Source of the DNA: Thermalbibacter longus
GTDB taxonomy: Bacteria; Chloroflexota; Chloroflexia; Thermomicrobiales; Thermomicrobiaceae
NCBI RefSeq assembly: GCF_023806485.1
Contig: NZ_JAMSLR010000007.1
Coordinates: forward strand, 62,001-126,000
Direction: 5' to 3'
Length of the DNA: 64,000 bases
The notes beneath the pieces are model-generated. The model was given only the letters and a program-made list of their open reading frames with translations. It was not told where the DNA came from and did not search any database. A program made the translations under genes and the position numbers. Of the stretch, positions 33,083-41,620 are shown piece after piece. Numbering within the stretch: position 1 is the stretch's first letter; every line of letters begins with the position of its first letter.

Positions 33083-34762
33083 TCAGTCATCCCAAGAGCC
33101 GCCTGGCGGTCGCACCTGGCCGCGCCCTACCGGCTCCGATGAGGGCACCTCCGCCTCACCGGCCATCGCTGAGGTCACGGCCGCGCCCCGGGCCTGTCGC
33201 AGCGGGATCTCCGGGATAGCGGCCGTGACCAGGAGCGCCAACCCCAGGAAGATCGCCCCCACCGTGAACAGCTCGGTAATAGCGGAACTCAGGCTCAGGC
33301 GCAGCGCCAGCAGCACCTGATCGACGAGCTGCAGGCCGGCCGGTCCGAGCTGCCCGAACGCCTCCCGCAAGCGAGCCAGCGCCTCCACCGACACCAGCGC
33401 CTGCGGGTCGCGCAAGAGTCCGAGCTGCTCGGGCGTCAGCCGCTGGCGGACCGGTTCGGGCAGATTCGTCGCGAAGGCGCTGGTAAAGCGGTTGGTCAGT
33501 ACCGAGCCCAGGATGGCGGCGCCCAGCGTCCCGCCGATCGAGCGGAAGAAGACCAGCCCCGCGGTGACTTCGCCCAGCACCTGCATCGGAAAGGCGTTCT
33601 GCACCACAATGGTGAAGAGACTCATCGTGGTACCGATCCCCAGGCCGGTGACCACCATGTTGCGCACCACTTCGCCGCTGGTCGTCTGCGGTGTCATCCG
33701 CGAGAGCAACAGCATGCCCACGGCAGCCAGGGCCACGCTACCGATGGCCAGCACCTTGTACCGCCCAGTGCGGGCCATGAGCTGACCTCCGATCACGCTG
33801 CTGGCGACGAAGCCCAACATCATCGGCGTGAGCACGGCCCCGGAACTGGTCGCCGTGTGGCCGAGCACGCCCTGGATGAAGAGCGGCAGGTAGAGAATGG
33901 TGCCGAACATGCCGACGGCCATGAAGAACCCGGCCATCACGGAGAGCGTATAGATGCGGCTGAGAAAGAGCCGCGGGTTGACGACCGGCTCGGCTGCCCG
34001 CAGCTCCACCAGGACGAAGCTGACCAGCAGTGCCGCCGCCAATGCGAGCAGGCCAACGATCTGCAGCGAGCGCCAGGGATACTCGATCCCCGCCCAGGAG
34101 AGCGCGAGCAGCAATGGGACCGTCCCGGCAATCAGGGTGGCGGCACCCAGGTAGTCGATCGTGTGAGGCCGGCGGCTCAGCCGCCCGGGGATGGTGAGAC
34201 CGGCCGCGAGCAGTGCTACGGCTCCGACCGGCATGTTGACGTAGAAGGCCCAGCGCCACCCCCAGTGATCGGTGATCCAGCCTCCCATCGTCGGGCCGAC
34301 GATCGCCGTCAGGCCCCAGACGGCCGCGAAGACGCCCTGCCACTTGCCCCGCTCGGCCGGCGGCAGCAGGTCGCCGACGATAGCCAGCGCGATCGGGAAG
34401 AGCGCTCCAGCACCCAGCCCCTGCACCGCACGAAAGACGATTAACTGGGTCATCGTCTGGGACAGCCCGGAGAGCGCCGAGCCCAGCAAGAAGATCCCCA
34501 TTCCGAGCAGAAAGAACCGGCGCCGACCATAGATGTCGGACAGCTTGCCGTAGATGGGGACGGTCACAGTGGAGGCCAGCATGTAGGCAGTGAACACCCA
34601 GGCGTAGTGCTCGAGTCCCCGGAGCTCCGCGATGATCCGCGGCATAGCTGTGCCCACGACCGTCTGGTCGAGCGCGGCCAGCAGCATTCCGAGCAAGACG
34701 CCGGCCAGCACCAGCCAGACGCGGCGCCGGCTGACCGGATTCAGGTAAGACTCTGAAGTCAT
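33083..34762 (-). CDS. DHA2-type MFS drug transporter (14 TM, EmrB/QacA family)
   Basis: This 559-residue 14-helix inner-membrane transporter exports drugs by proton antiport. The DHA2 features are LAALDQTVVGTAMPRIIAEL in TM1 (motif D), YGKLSDIYGRRRFFLLGMG in loop 2-3 (motif A) and FRAVQGLGAGALFPIALAIV (motif B). Motif C is AVWGLTAIVGPTMGGWITDHWGWRWAFYVN. The polar C-terminal tail is 40 residues. The ATG at 34762 has GGGGAG 6 bases upstream. It is preceded by a degenerate oxidoreductase remnant and is probably transcribed alone. Confidence 0.92.
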   Translation of the reverse strand: MTSESYLNPVSRRRVWLVLAGVLLGMLLAALDQTVVGTAMPRIIAELRGLEHYAWVFTAYMLASTVTVPIYGKLSDIYGRRRFFLLGMGIFLLGSALSGLSQTMTQLIVFRAVQGLGAGALFPIALAIVGDLLPPAERGKWQGVFAAVWGLTAIVGPTMGGWITDHWGWRWAFYVNMPVGAVALLAAGLTIPGRLSRRPHTIDYLGAATLIAGTVPLLLALSWAGIEYPWRSLQIVGLLALAAALLVSFVLVELRAAEPVVNPRLFLSRIYTLSVMAGFFMAVGMFGTILYLPLFIQGVLGHTATSSGAVLTPMMLGFVASSVIGGQLMARTGRYKVLAIGSVALAAVGMLLLSRMTPQTTSGEVVRNMVVTGLGIGTTMSLFTIVVQNAFPMQVLGEVTAGLVFFRSIGGTLGAAILGSVLTNRFTSAFATNLPEPVRQRLTPEQLGLLRDPQALVSVEALARLREAFGQLGPAGLQLVDQVLLALRLSLSSAITELFTVGAIFLGLALLVTAAIPEIPLRQARGAAVTSAMAGEAEVPSSEPVGRGQVRPPGGSWDD

Positions 34763-34832
34763 CTGAGTTCTCCCCTTCGTAACGCTCCGCTCCTGCAAGA
34801 GCGTGGCGCGCTCCACGACCTCCGACGACCGG

Positions 34833-35081
34833 TCACAGTTCCGCCGCGGCCGGGATGACCTCGCGACCGATGATCTCCAGCGGCTCGATCCGCTCTACGC
34901 CCAAACCCAGCCGAAGGCCGTCTCGATCCCGAGGCTTGCCAGCCAGCGGACTCTGCCGAGCAGCTCGCCAACCTTCTCACCGCACGGCCCGGCGTCGCAG
35001 CCGACGAGACCAATCGCCGCTCTGCTCAGCGGATGCCCACTCCCAGATGAGTGCGGGGATCTCGTCGATCTGAGTGGCCAC
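34833..35081 (-). pseudogene. Frameshifted remnant of a luciferase-like (F420-type) oxidoreductase
   Basis: Three minus frames give consecutive parts of one protein end: VATQIDEIPALIWEWA (from 35081), then VGCDAGPCGEKVGELLGRVR with WLASLGIETAFGWV, then GLGVERIEPLEIIGREVIPA ending AAEL and a stop at 34833. Each step needs a one- or two-base shift. The last part matches the C-terminus of F420-dependent luciferase-like monooxygenases. No N-terminal barrel is present. It is therefore a decayed gene end, about 83 residues long. Confidence 0.6.
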
Positions 35082-35149
35082 TGGTTCTCCTCTCGCGTTG
35101 GCTGGCCCACCATCCCGGCGCCTCGCTGTCCTCCCGCATCGTGGATGGG

Positions 35150-35530
35150 TCAGGCGGCGCGTGCTGCCTCGTTGCCGCTGGTGGAGCCGCGCGCGGCGAC
35201 CACCAGCCCCCACGCCAGCGCGATCAGGATGGCGACGTGGTAGACGATATCAGGCACGGTGCGGGGGCCGATGCCGATCGCAATGGTGAACACCCCCACC
35301 AGCGTGCCCAGCAGCGCGAACGCCAGGGCGAAAAGGCCGATCGGCCGCGTCCAGGCCGGCAGGACGAGGCTCAACGCCAGCCCGGCCAGCAGCACGGCCG
35401 CGATGACTGTCTCGGCGATAGCCGCCTCCCGGTGCCCGTAGCCAGCGACCAGCAGGCCATCGTGGATCGACGCCGCAAGCAGGAAGGTCGCTCCGGTGAA
35501 GAGCAGGAAGAGCCGGATCGTTCGCTTCAT
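35150..35530 (-). CDS. Small membrane protein (126 aa, 4 TM)
   Basis: I do not recognise a named family. Four hydrophobic segments are clear: LFLLFTGATFLLAASIHDGLL, IAETVIAAVLLAGLALSLVL, RPIGLFALAFALLGTLVGVF and VYHVAILIALAWGLVVAA. A conserved-looking His-Asp pair (SIHDG) lies in the first segment and a YHVA in the last. The ATG at 35530 has GAGAGGAG 7 bases upstream; the frame could run to 35554. It is followed upstream by another small four-helix gene (35569) after 38 bases, so the two are likely cotranscribed. Confidence 0.7.
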   Translation of the reverse strand: MKRTIRLFLLFTGATFLLAASIHDGLLVAGYGHREAAIAETVIAAVLLAGLALSLVLPAWTRPIGLFALAFALLGTLVGVFTIAIGIGPRTVPDIVYHVAILIALAWGLVVAARGSTSGNEAARAA

Positions 35531-35568
35531 AAGACCACTCCTCTCCGCTTGCATCGGCGCTCTCCCGA

Positions 35569-36000
35569 TCAGCCGGGACGACGCGGCTCACCCTCCACCA
35601 CCAGCTCCGTCTCGCGACCAGCGGTCTGAAGCGTACCAGCTTTCGTCGATGGCTCGGCCCGCGCGAGCCGGGCCGTGGTGCCGAGTACCGCGAGCGCGTT
35701 GACCGCGTGCAGCGCGGCCGCATAGGGCACGGTGAAACGGAACTCGGCGAGGGCGTACTGCACGATGTACAGCACGAAGAGCAGTGTCGACAGGACAATG
35801 CGCTGGCGCCCCAACCCTCCGACCACCGCAAGGATCGCAAGGATGATGACGATAAGGCCGAGCACGTGACCCCAGAAGGCATGCACGGCGAACGACGTCG
35901 CGCCGAAGGCAGCCGCGCCTGCCAGGTATAGCTGGATCAGCAGGCCCGCCAGCGTGAGCCAGGCGAGGCCCCGGTGGAGCTGAGACACGAGCGCTCTCAT
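35569..36000 (-). CDS. DUF6220-like membrane protein (143 aa, 4 TM)
   Basis: This integral membrane protein resembles the DUF6220 family of unknown function. Four segments are visible: LHRGLAWLTLAGLLIQLYLAG, VHAFWGHVLGLIVIILAIL, IVLSTLLFVLYIVQYAL and AALHAVNALAVLGTTA. Conserved-looking His residues occur in segments 1, 2 and 4 (LHRGLAW, HAFWGH, LHAVNAL), which might bind haem or metal. The C-terminus is a polar tail. The ATG at 36000 has GAGAGGGG upstream. It sits between the cupredoxin gene and another small membrane gene on the same strand, so they may function together in electron flow. Confidence 0.72.
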   Translation of the reverse strand: MRALVSQLHRGLAWLTLAGLLIQLYLAGAAAFGATSFAVHAFWGHVLGLIVIILAILAVVGGLGRQRIVLSTLLFVLYIVQYALAEFRFTVPYAAALHAVNALAVLGTTARLARAEPSTKAGTLQTAGRETELVVEGEPRRPG

Positions 36001-36077
36001 CGTCTACCCCTCTCCGTTTCAGGAGTGGGCCGCCAGTTCTCCGAAAGGAACCGGCAGCCCACCACGCATCACTCGCC

Positions 36078-36554
36078 TTACGACCCGGTCACGGTGAACT
36101 CACCCTGCATCCCGAGGCGGGCGTGTCCGCCCACAGTGCACTCGTACGAGTAGGTCCCCGGTTGCAGCTCCACCGTGAGCTGCGCTGACTCACCGGGCTG
36201 GAGCATGGGCGTTCGCTCGTCGACGCCGTCCCCGCGAATCCGGAAGTCGTGCGGCACCTGGCCCTGATTCTCGACGACGAACGTCACCGTACCGGCAGGA
36301 ACCTGGAGACTATCGAGCGCCAGCTCGAACTCGCTGGCCACGACCCGCACCGTGTTCCCTGCACCCGGCGTGCCGCTCGGCACCACCGCTGTCGCTGCGG
36401 CGGGGGGCTTTCTCACCTGCCCGTCCCGCCAGGCACCCGCCCCAACCCAGCAGGCCGCGGCGATAAAGGTGACTGCGAGGCAGGTCACCAGCAGCAGCCC
36501 AACGCCGAACAGCAAGGCAGCGAGGCCTTTCCAGGAACGGCGCTCAGCGTTCAT
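36078..36554 (-). CDS. Membrane-anchored cupredoxin (blue copper protein)
   Basis: This 158-residue protein has an N-terminal membrane anchor or signal (ALLFGVGLLLVTCLAVTFIAAACW) and a cupredoxin domain from about residue 65. The type 1 copper ligands are the His in VPHDFRIRG and the Cys, His and Met in YSYECTVGGHARLGMQG. It should pass electrons on the outer face of the membrane or bind copper. The ATG at 36554 has AGGAGAGACG upstream. It heads a same-strand run with two small membrane proteins. No oxidase gene is adjacent. It might be copper-responsive, which is not shown by the sequence. Confidence 0.85.
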   Translation of the reverse strand: MNAERRSWKGLAALLFGVGLLLVTCLAVTFIAAACWVGAGAWRDGQVRKPPAAATAVVPSGTPGAGNTVRVVASEFELALDSLQVPAGTVTFVVENQGQVPHDFRIRGDGVDERTPMLQPGESAQLTVELQPGTYSYECTVGGHARLGMQGEFTVTGS

Positions 36555-36697
36555 CGCGTCTCTCCTTTCCCTCGATCGGTCGTCTCCTCGACCGGACTCT
36601 CACGTCACGAGGGAAAGGCTAGGAGCGCGGTGTCGCATGTCCTTCGCGGGTCTGTCGCAAAACTGTCGCAGACTGTGAGGTCGTGAGAGAGAGCGGT

Positions 36698-38380
36698 TCA
36701 GCGTGCCGCCCGCGCGACCGGCAGGCGCAGGGTGAAGCAGCTCCCCTCGCCGGGAATGCTCTCGACAGCGACCGAGCCGCCCATCGCCTCGGTCAGCTCC
36801 TTCACCAGCGCCAGCCCGAGCCCGGTGCCGCTCTCATCGCGCTCTCGGGCGTTGCCACCGCGATAGAACCGGTCCCAGATCCGTGCCAGATCCTCCGAGG
36901 GGATCCCCTCACCGGTGTCCTTCACCTGAATGATGAGCGCCGAGTCCTCAGCCAGAGCGCTAAGCAGGACCAGGCCACCAGGCGGCGTGTGCCGGACGGC
37001 GTTCGCCAGCAGGTTACGGACTACTTGCTCGAGTCGATCCGGATCGACCAGGGCGGGGGGCAGAGCGGCCTGAGTCTCTGCCAGCACCTCTACCCGCCCG
37101 CGCTCCCAGGCCAGCGGAGCCACCGCCTCGGCGCAGCGCCGAACCAGCGCGGCGACGTCCGTGGGTTGAATCGCCAGCGGCAGGCGGCCGATCTCGGCAC
37201 GCGAGAGGGTGAAGAGATCCTCGATGAGCCGCTGCAAGCGCTCGATCTCGCTCGCCATCACTTCCAGGTCCTGGCGGAGCGTCGCTGGCGGGATGCCGTT
37301 CCAGTGGGCCAGTGCCGACTCGAGGTAACCGCGGACCGTGCTCACCGGGGTGCGTAGCTCGTGGGAGACGGCCGCAACCAGCTCGCGCCGCGCCTGGAGC
37401 AGGCGAGCGACCGCGTCGCGCTCCTCCTGGAGCTCGTTCAGGGTTCGCTCTAGCTCGCTCGCCATCGCGTTGAAGTCCGCCTGTAGCCGGGCCACCTCAT
37501 CCTCCCCGTTGACCGGTACGCGAGCAGCCAGATCTCCAGCCCGGAGTGCGCTGGTCGCGGTTGCCAGCTCTTCCAGGCGGCGGGTCGTCCGCCGCAGGGC
37601 CACGTACGAGATGACGGCAGCAGGCGGCAGAATGAGGACGAGGGCAGCCAATCCTAGCCCGAGGATCGCGGTGACAGGGGCCAGGACACGTGTCGTGAGC
37701 CAGGTCAGGAAGGTTGCGGCCGGACCAGCGCCCTCGGGCAACGACTCTGGGCCGAATGGAGGTTCATATGGGCTGGTGAAGTACGCTGCTGCCGCGAGCA
37801 GCATGAGCAGCGCCGCCACGCCCATAGCAAGGGTCAACCCGGCGACGAGCTGGGCGTGGGTGAGCGCCCACAGGAGCCGCGTCCGGCGCAGGCGATCCCA
37901 GGCTGGCCAGGCGAGCACTGCTGCGCGGCAGAGAAGGTAACCGCCGCTGCTGTTGGCCATCGCTGCCACGGCGAAAGCGAACGCAGAGACGACATAGACA
38001 GGCCGGTCGAAGGTGGCGGCGGGGTCGTGGAACGCGATCCAGAACGCAGCGACGAGGTGGCCGCTCAGGACTCCGGCCCCAATGGCGAGCTGAAGCATCA
38101 CGAAGAGCGGAAGCTCAGCACGCGCAATGCGCCACCGGCTGCCGCTCGGACGGGGTAGGCGGACCGCGCTGAGTAACCCGCTCAGCAATCCGGTATAGAC
38201 CATGGTGATCCCGAACACGGGCCAGGGATCGCTTGCGGCAGGCGGCGCACCAGGATGGGACACTCCCAGCCCGAGCACTGGACGGAGCACTGCCGCTACG
38301 GGGAACGTGAGCGTAAAGGCAAAGATCCCCACCTCGAGCAAGCCGCGGCGCCGGGTGGTACTCGGAAGCTTCAGACGCAT
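36698..38380 (-). CDS. Sensor histidine kinase (HAMP-HisKA-HATPase)
   Basis: This 560-residue membrane kinase has about seven N-terminal hydrophobic segments, then a HAMP domain near residues 258-310 (RRLEELATATSALRAGDLAARV). The HisKA dimerisation helix has the phospho-histidine in AAVSHELRTPVSTVRGYLE, near residue 340. The HATPase domain shows the N box NLLANAVRHTPPGG, G1 box VKDTGEGIPSEDLARIWDRF and G2 box GTGLGLALVKELTEAMGG. The multi-helix sensor is unlike a plain two-helix one, so it may sense a membrane signal. The ATG at 38380 has TAGGAG upstream. It is paired with the response regulator gene 11 bases upstream. Confidence 0.92.
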   Translation of the reverse strand: MRLKLPSTTRRRGLLEVGIFAFTLTFPVAAVLRPVLGLGVSHPGAPPAASDPWPVFGITMVYTGLLSGLLSAVRLPRPSGSRWRIARAELPLFVMLQLAIGAGVLSGHLVAAFWIAFHDPAATFDRPVYVVSAFAFAVAAMANSSGGYLLCRAAVLAWPAWDRLRRTRLLWALTHAQLVAGLTLAMGVAALLMLLAAAAYFTSPYEPPFGPESLPEGAGPAATFLTWLTTRVLAPVTAILGLGLAALVLILPPAAVISYVALRRTTRRLEELATATSALRAGDLAARVPVNGEDEVARLQADFNAMASELERTLNELQEERDAVARLLQARRELVAAVSHELRTPVSTVRGYLESALAHWNGIPPATLRQDLEVMASEIERLQRLIEDLFTLSRAEIGRLPLAIQPTDVAALVRRCAEAVAPLAWERGRVEVLAETQAALPPALVDPDRLEQVVRNLLANAVRHTPPGGLVLLSALAEDSALIIQVKDTGEGIPSEDLARIWDRFYRGGNARERDESGTGLGLALVKELTEAMGGSVAVESIPGEGSCFTLRLPVARAAR

Positions 38381-38391
38381 GGCCGACGCTC

Positions 38392-39096
38392 CTAGCCAGG
38401 CGGCTGGAGCGGGCGCAGCCGGTAGCCGACGCCCCAGACCGTCTCGATCCGCTCTCCGAGCGGCCCAAGCTTCCGGCGCAGCCGGTGGATCGCATTGTCG
38501 ACGGCGCGGTCGCCCACCACCGGCTCGTCCCACACGGTATCCAGCAGGTAACTGCGGCTGAACGCCCGGCCGGGGTTGCGGAGGAGCAGGTGCAGCAAGC
38601 GAAACTCGTTGGGAGTCAGGTCGAGCGGCCGACCGTCGAGCGTCGCGTCGTGCTGGTCGGGGTCGAGGTGTAACGGGCCGTAGGAGACCGGCATACGGCT
38701 GCCTTCGCGGTCGGCCGCGAGCGCCTGGCGCAGCAACTCGGCCCGGCGGAGCAACGCGCGCACCCGGGCAATCAGCTCGCGCATGCTGAACGGCTTGGTG
38801 AGGTAGTCGTCCGCGCCCAGCTCCAGGCCGATGACGCGATCGACCTCCTCGCTTCGCGCGGTCAGCATCAGCACCAGCGTGCCCGAGGACCGGCGCAACT
38901 CGCGCAGCACCTCGAGCCCGTCGAGTTCGGGGAGCATCCAGTCGAGCACGATCAGGTCCGGCCGCTCGCGCTCGTGAAGCGCCAGCGCGGTTCGCCCATC
39001 GGCCGCGTGCAGGACCTGGTAACCGGCAGCCTCCAACTCGCGCCGAATCACGCGGGCCAGGTCGCGGGCATCTTCAACTAGCAGGATCGTCGCCAT
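38392..39096 (-). CDS. OmpR-type response regulator
   Basis: This 234-residue DNA-binding regulator is the partner of the downstream histidine kinase. The receiver domain has the acidic pair in LLVEDARDLARVI, the phospho-acceptor Asp in LIVLDWMLPELDG and the Lys in LTKPFSMRELIARV. The C-terminal winged helix reads LTPNEFRLLHLLLRNPGRAF, then AVDNAIHRLRRKLGPL and ETVWGVGYRL. The gene starts with ATG at 39096. It is followed after 11 bases by the kinase, so the pair is an operon. Target genes are unknown; the neighbouring TPM gene (39195) and the cupredoxin are candidates only by position. Confidence 0.93.
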   Translation of the reverse strand: MATILLVEDARDLARVIRRELEAAGYQVLHAADGRTALALHERERPDLIVLDWMLPELDGLEVLRELRRSSGTLVLMLTARSEEVDRVIGLELGADDYLTKPFSMRELIARVRALLRRAELLRQALAADREGSRMPVSYGPLHLDPDQHDATLDGRPLDLTPNEFRLLHLLLRNPGRAFSRSYLLDTVWDEPVVGDRAVDNAIHRLRRKLGPLGERIETVWGVGYRLRPLQPPG

Positions 39097-39194
39097 GGTC
39101 GATATCCCACGAGGTCACCGCACACCGGCCATTATGCCCCACCGGCCAACTGGCGGAGATCTCGCGTGCTGGTGCGGAGATGGGGCGACCAGTA

Positions 39195-40715
39195 TCAGAA
39201 GCTGCCACCCGAAGCGGCGCTGCCCGAGGAAGCCGCAGTGCCGCCACCGGTCGCAGGGCTGACACTCGCGTGGAAGGCTGCCCAGTACGGATAGAAGCCG
39301 CCTTCCCAGGCTTCGGCTCCCAGCGTGCGCCCCAGCCAGGCCGGCGCATAGCCCCGCTCGCTGGCCTCTTTCAGCCGCTTGTCCAGAGCGCCGCCTGCCT
39401 GCATCGCGACGGCGTAGGGGACAACCTGATCCAGGTTCAGCTCGAGATTGGGGTCGCGTCTCGCTGCCTCCAGACCGGCGAGGTAACCACGCCAGGGAGC
39501 TGCCGCCGCTTCGCCCTCTGTGGTCGTTTCCGGCAAGCCCGCACCCAGCGCGATCGCCATAATCCCCGTACCCCCGAGCAGCGCAACCCCGATCACACCC
39601 CAGGGCTGCTGGCCCACGAGCACCGGGAGTAGCGCCAGAAAGGCGAGGACGATCCCGGCGAGCCCGGCCAGGTAAAGCGGTCGACGCCGCGCGCGTGCCG
39701 CGGGGTCGAACCAGCCGCGCGCTTCCAGCTCCGCCCGCAGAGCCGCTCGCGCTGCTTCCCATCGCCCGCGTACCCGGCGCAGCCGGTCGCTCGGGACCAG
39801 ACCTCCGTCCGCCGCCTCCGCCGTCAGCGCATCCCAGACAGCCCGCTCGAAGGGATGCTCGATCAGGCTGGAGTCCAGCAGGCGAATCTGGACCCTCTTC
39901 CTTCCGGCCGGCTCGATGGCCAGTGCCCCGCGCCGGGCGAGGTCCAGGATTGTCGCCTCGAGCTGGGCATCCTCGATCCGACCGCGGGCGAGAGCGCCGG
40001 CCAGGGCGGGAGGCAGCTCGGCTGGCGCCTGGGTAGTCGGCACGATGGGCGCGATGGTAGACGGGCGGGAACGCCAGCGCTGGGCGGCGAAGAGGCCTAG
40101 ACCGGCCGCCAGGGCAAGAGCGATGATGTTGAGCGGGACCCCGGCGAAATCGGACATCGCGCGCTCGAACTCGCTGGGCGGCGGCGGGCCGGCGGCCAGG
40201 TTGCGAGCCACCGCATCGAGCCCGATCGCGATCCCCTCAGCGATCCGGCCATCGCGCAGCAGCTCCAGCATCTGCTCGGAGATTTGGTCGAGCTGACCCT
40301 GATCGAGCACGCCGCCGCGCGCGTGCGCCTCGCCGGCGACGATAGCGAAGTCGCCGTGCTCCAGGTTGCCCGGCACCAGGTTGAAAAAGATGACAAGGCC
40401 ATCCCGCGCGCCGGGAGTAGACTGGATATCCCAGTCATCCATCAACGCCCGGGCGTCGTTGACCGTTTCCTCGAAGGTCGCGTCTCGAGCGCGCAGATAG
40501 ACGACGACCGGAGCGCCAGCCTGCTCCACAGCCAGAGCGCGCTGCTCGAGCTCGGCGATCTCGAAGGGGGAGAGGACTCCAGCGCGGTCATAGACATGCC
40601 GGCCAGGCTCAGGCTCGCCGAAGTCCTGGGCAGCCACGCTGGCTGTGACGAAAACGAGCAACGGTAACAGGACCACCAGCGAGGCAACCAAGCGTCGCAC
40701 GCGGTGCCGGGTCAC
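39195..40715 (-). CDS. TPM-domain protein with DUF2207-like C-terminus
   Basis: This 506-residue exported or membrane protein starts with a signal peptide (LVASLVVLLPLLVFVTASVAAQ). The TPM domain follows (HVYDRAGVLSPFEIAELEQRALAVEQ, then GLVIFFNLVPGNLEHGDF). A membrane segment comes near residue 200 (LNIIALALAAGLGLFAAQRW). The rest resembles DUF2207 proteins, with AVWDALTAEAADGGLVPSDRL, two more segments (LAGLAGIVLAFLALLPVLVG, GVIGVALLGGTGIMAIALG) and a Gly/Ser-rich end (GGGTAASSGSAASGGSF). TPM domains act as phosphatase-like or assembly factors. The GTG at 40715 has GGAGG 5 bases upstream. It is separate from the kinase operon by about 100 bases. Confidence 0.8.
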   Translation of the reverse strand: MTRHRVRRLVASLVVLLPLLVFVTASVAAQDFGEPEPGRHVYDRAGVLSPFEIAELEQRALAVEQAGAPVVVYLRARDATFEETVNDARALMDDWDIQSTPGARDGLVIFFNLVPGNLEHGDFAIVAGEAHARGGVLDQGQLDQISEQMLELLRDGRIAEGIAIGLDAVARNLAAGPPPPSEFERAMSDFAGVPLNIIALALAAGLGLFAAQRWRSRPSTIAPIVPTTQAPAELPPALAGALARGRIEDAQLEATILDLARRGALAIEPAGRKRVQIRLLDSSLIEHPFERAVWDALTAEAADGGLVPSDRLRRVRGRWEAARAALRAELEARGWFDPAARARRRPLYLAGLAGIVLAFLALLPVLVGQQPWGVIGVALLGGTGIMAIALGAGLPETTTEGEAAAAPWRGYLAGLEAARRDPNLELNLDQVVPYAVAMQAGGALDKRLKEASERGYAPAWLGRTLGAEAWEGGFYPYWAAFHASVSPATGGGTAASSGSAASGGSF

Positions 40716-40976
40716 GAATTACCTCCAGACTCTTCGTTTCGTTCTCCACCGCGATCATATTACAGCGCAGCATCGATCGCCCCGGATGCCAGCAGGACGT
40801 GAGCGAGGCAGATCTCGTGGGCACTGCCGTGCGAGTGAGCTCGCAAAGATCCCCTGCCGGCACGATCAAACGCTAGGCCCGGCGACCGGCGACGGACCCG
40901 GCACAGTCCACATCGATCGGATGCGCGGGCGAGCGGTGCCGCGCGGATGGAGGAGCGGTGAACGATCCGGATCTCC

Positions 40977-41006
40977 TGGACAGCAGCGGTCCTCATGGAC
41001 TACACT
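40977..41006 (+). promoter_or_regulatory. Promoter upstream of T-box leader
   Basis: TGGACA (40977-40982), 18 bases, TACACT (41001-41006). Transcription should start near 41013, a few bases before stem I of the T-box. The bases 40716-40976 hold no other signal. Confidence 0.6.
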
Positions 41007-41019
41007 ACCTGCGCCAACG

Positions 41020-41297
41020 CGATATCGAAGCGGCGGCGAAGAGGAGAGTACCCGGCGGGACCGGTACAGAGAGCCGCGGGAGCTGAGAGAGCGGTCCGTT
41101 ACCGCCGGCGAAGAAGGCCTCGGAGCTTCGCCCCGAGCCCGCGCTCGCGGGGGTAGGCGGCGACGGCCGGTTCCCGTTAGCGAACCGCTGTGCCTCGCAG
41201 CGAGGCACAGGCTGAGGCCGCGACCCGCGAGGGCGCGGCGAAGCGGGGTGGTACCGCGAGAGTGGACCGCTCGCCCCCGTTCGGGTGAGCGGTCTTT
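41020..41297 (+). promoter_or_regulatory. T-box riboswitch leader of lysX
   Basis: Stem I begins with GGCGAAGAGGAGAGTACCC (from 41035), including the AGTA loop E strand at 41047-41050. CCGGCGG (41052-41058) pairs with CCGCCGG (41102-41108). The specifier side reads GCGAAGAAGGCC from 41108. A GGAG kink-turn bulge (41122-41125) and CTTCGCC (41126-41132) close stem I. The T-box motif GGGTGGTACCGCG lies at 41246-41258. The terminator pairs GGACCGCTCGCCC with GGGTGAGCGGTC (41264-41294), then TTT. The specifier triplet is probably GAA (Glu) or AAG (Lys). Confidence 0.93.
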
Positions 41298-41365
41298 CGA
41301 TTTCAGCGGCAGCGCGGTGATGGTGGATCGAGTAGCGACGTCCATCGCTGGGACAGACGAGGCAT

Positions 41366-41567
41366 CTGGCACCCGGCATCAGTGCCGGGCGAGCCAGGTC
41401 GCACTCCGCCACCCGGCGGGTCGATTCCCCAGCCCGAGCGTCCTCGTGTCTCGATCGGCGGTTCCGGGCAGACCCCGCGCTGATCGCTGGCACCGGTCCC
41501 CTCTCTGGTGGACCGGCAACGCCAAACGCACGGGGCAGGCAGCCAAAGCGAAACGGCTGCTCTGCCC
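41366..41567 (+). other. Three strong hairpins between T-box and lysX
   Basis: CCCGGCA/TGCCGGG (41372-41389) sits inside CTGGC/GCCAG arms. CCGGTCC/GGACCGG pairs at 41493-41516. GGGCAGGCAGCC pairs with GGCTGC-T-CTGCCC at 41533-41567 as a 12-pair stem with one bulge. None has a T-run. They lie in the 320-base gap before lysX, on the readthrough transcript. Confidence 0.55.
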
Positions 41568-41620
41568 AGCGATGGTGATGCCGGTTGATGGTGTCGAGAT
41601 GCGCCAGAGAGGTCGGATCG

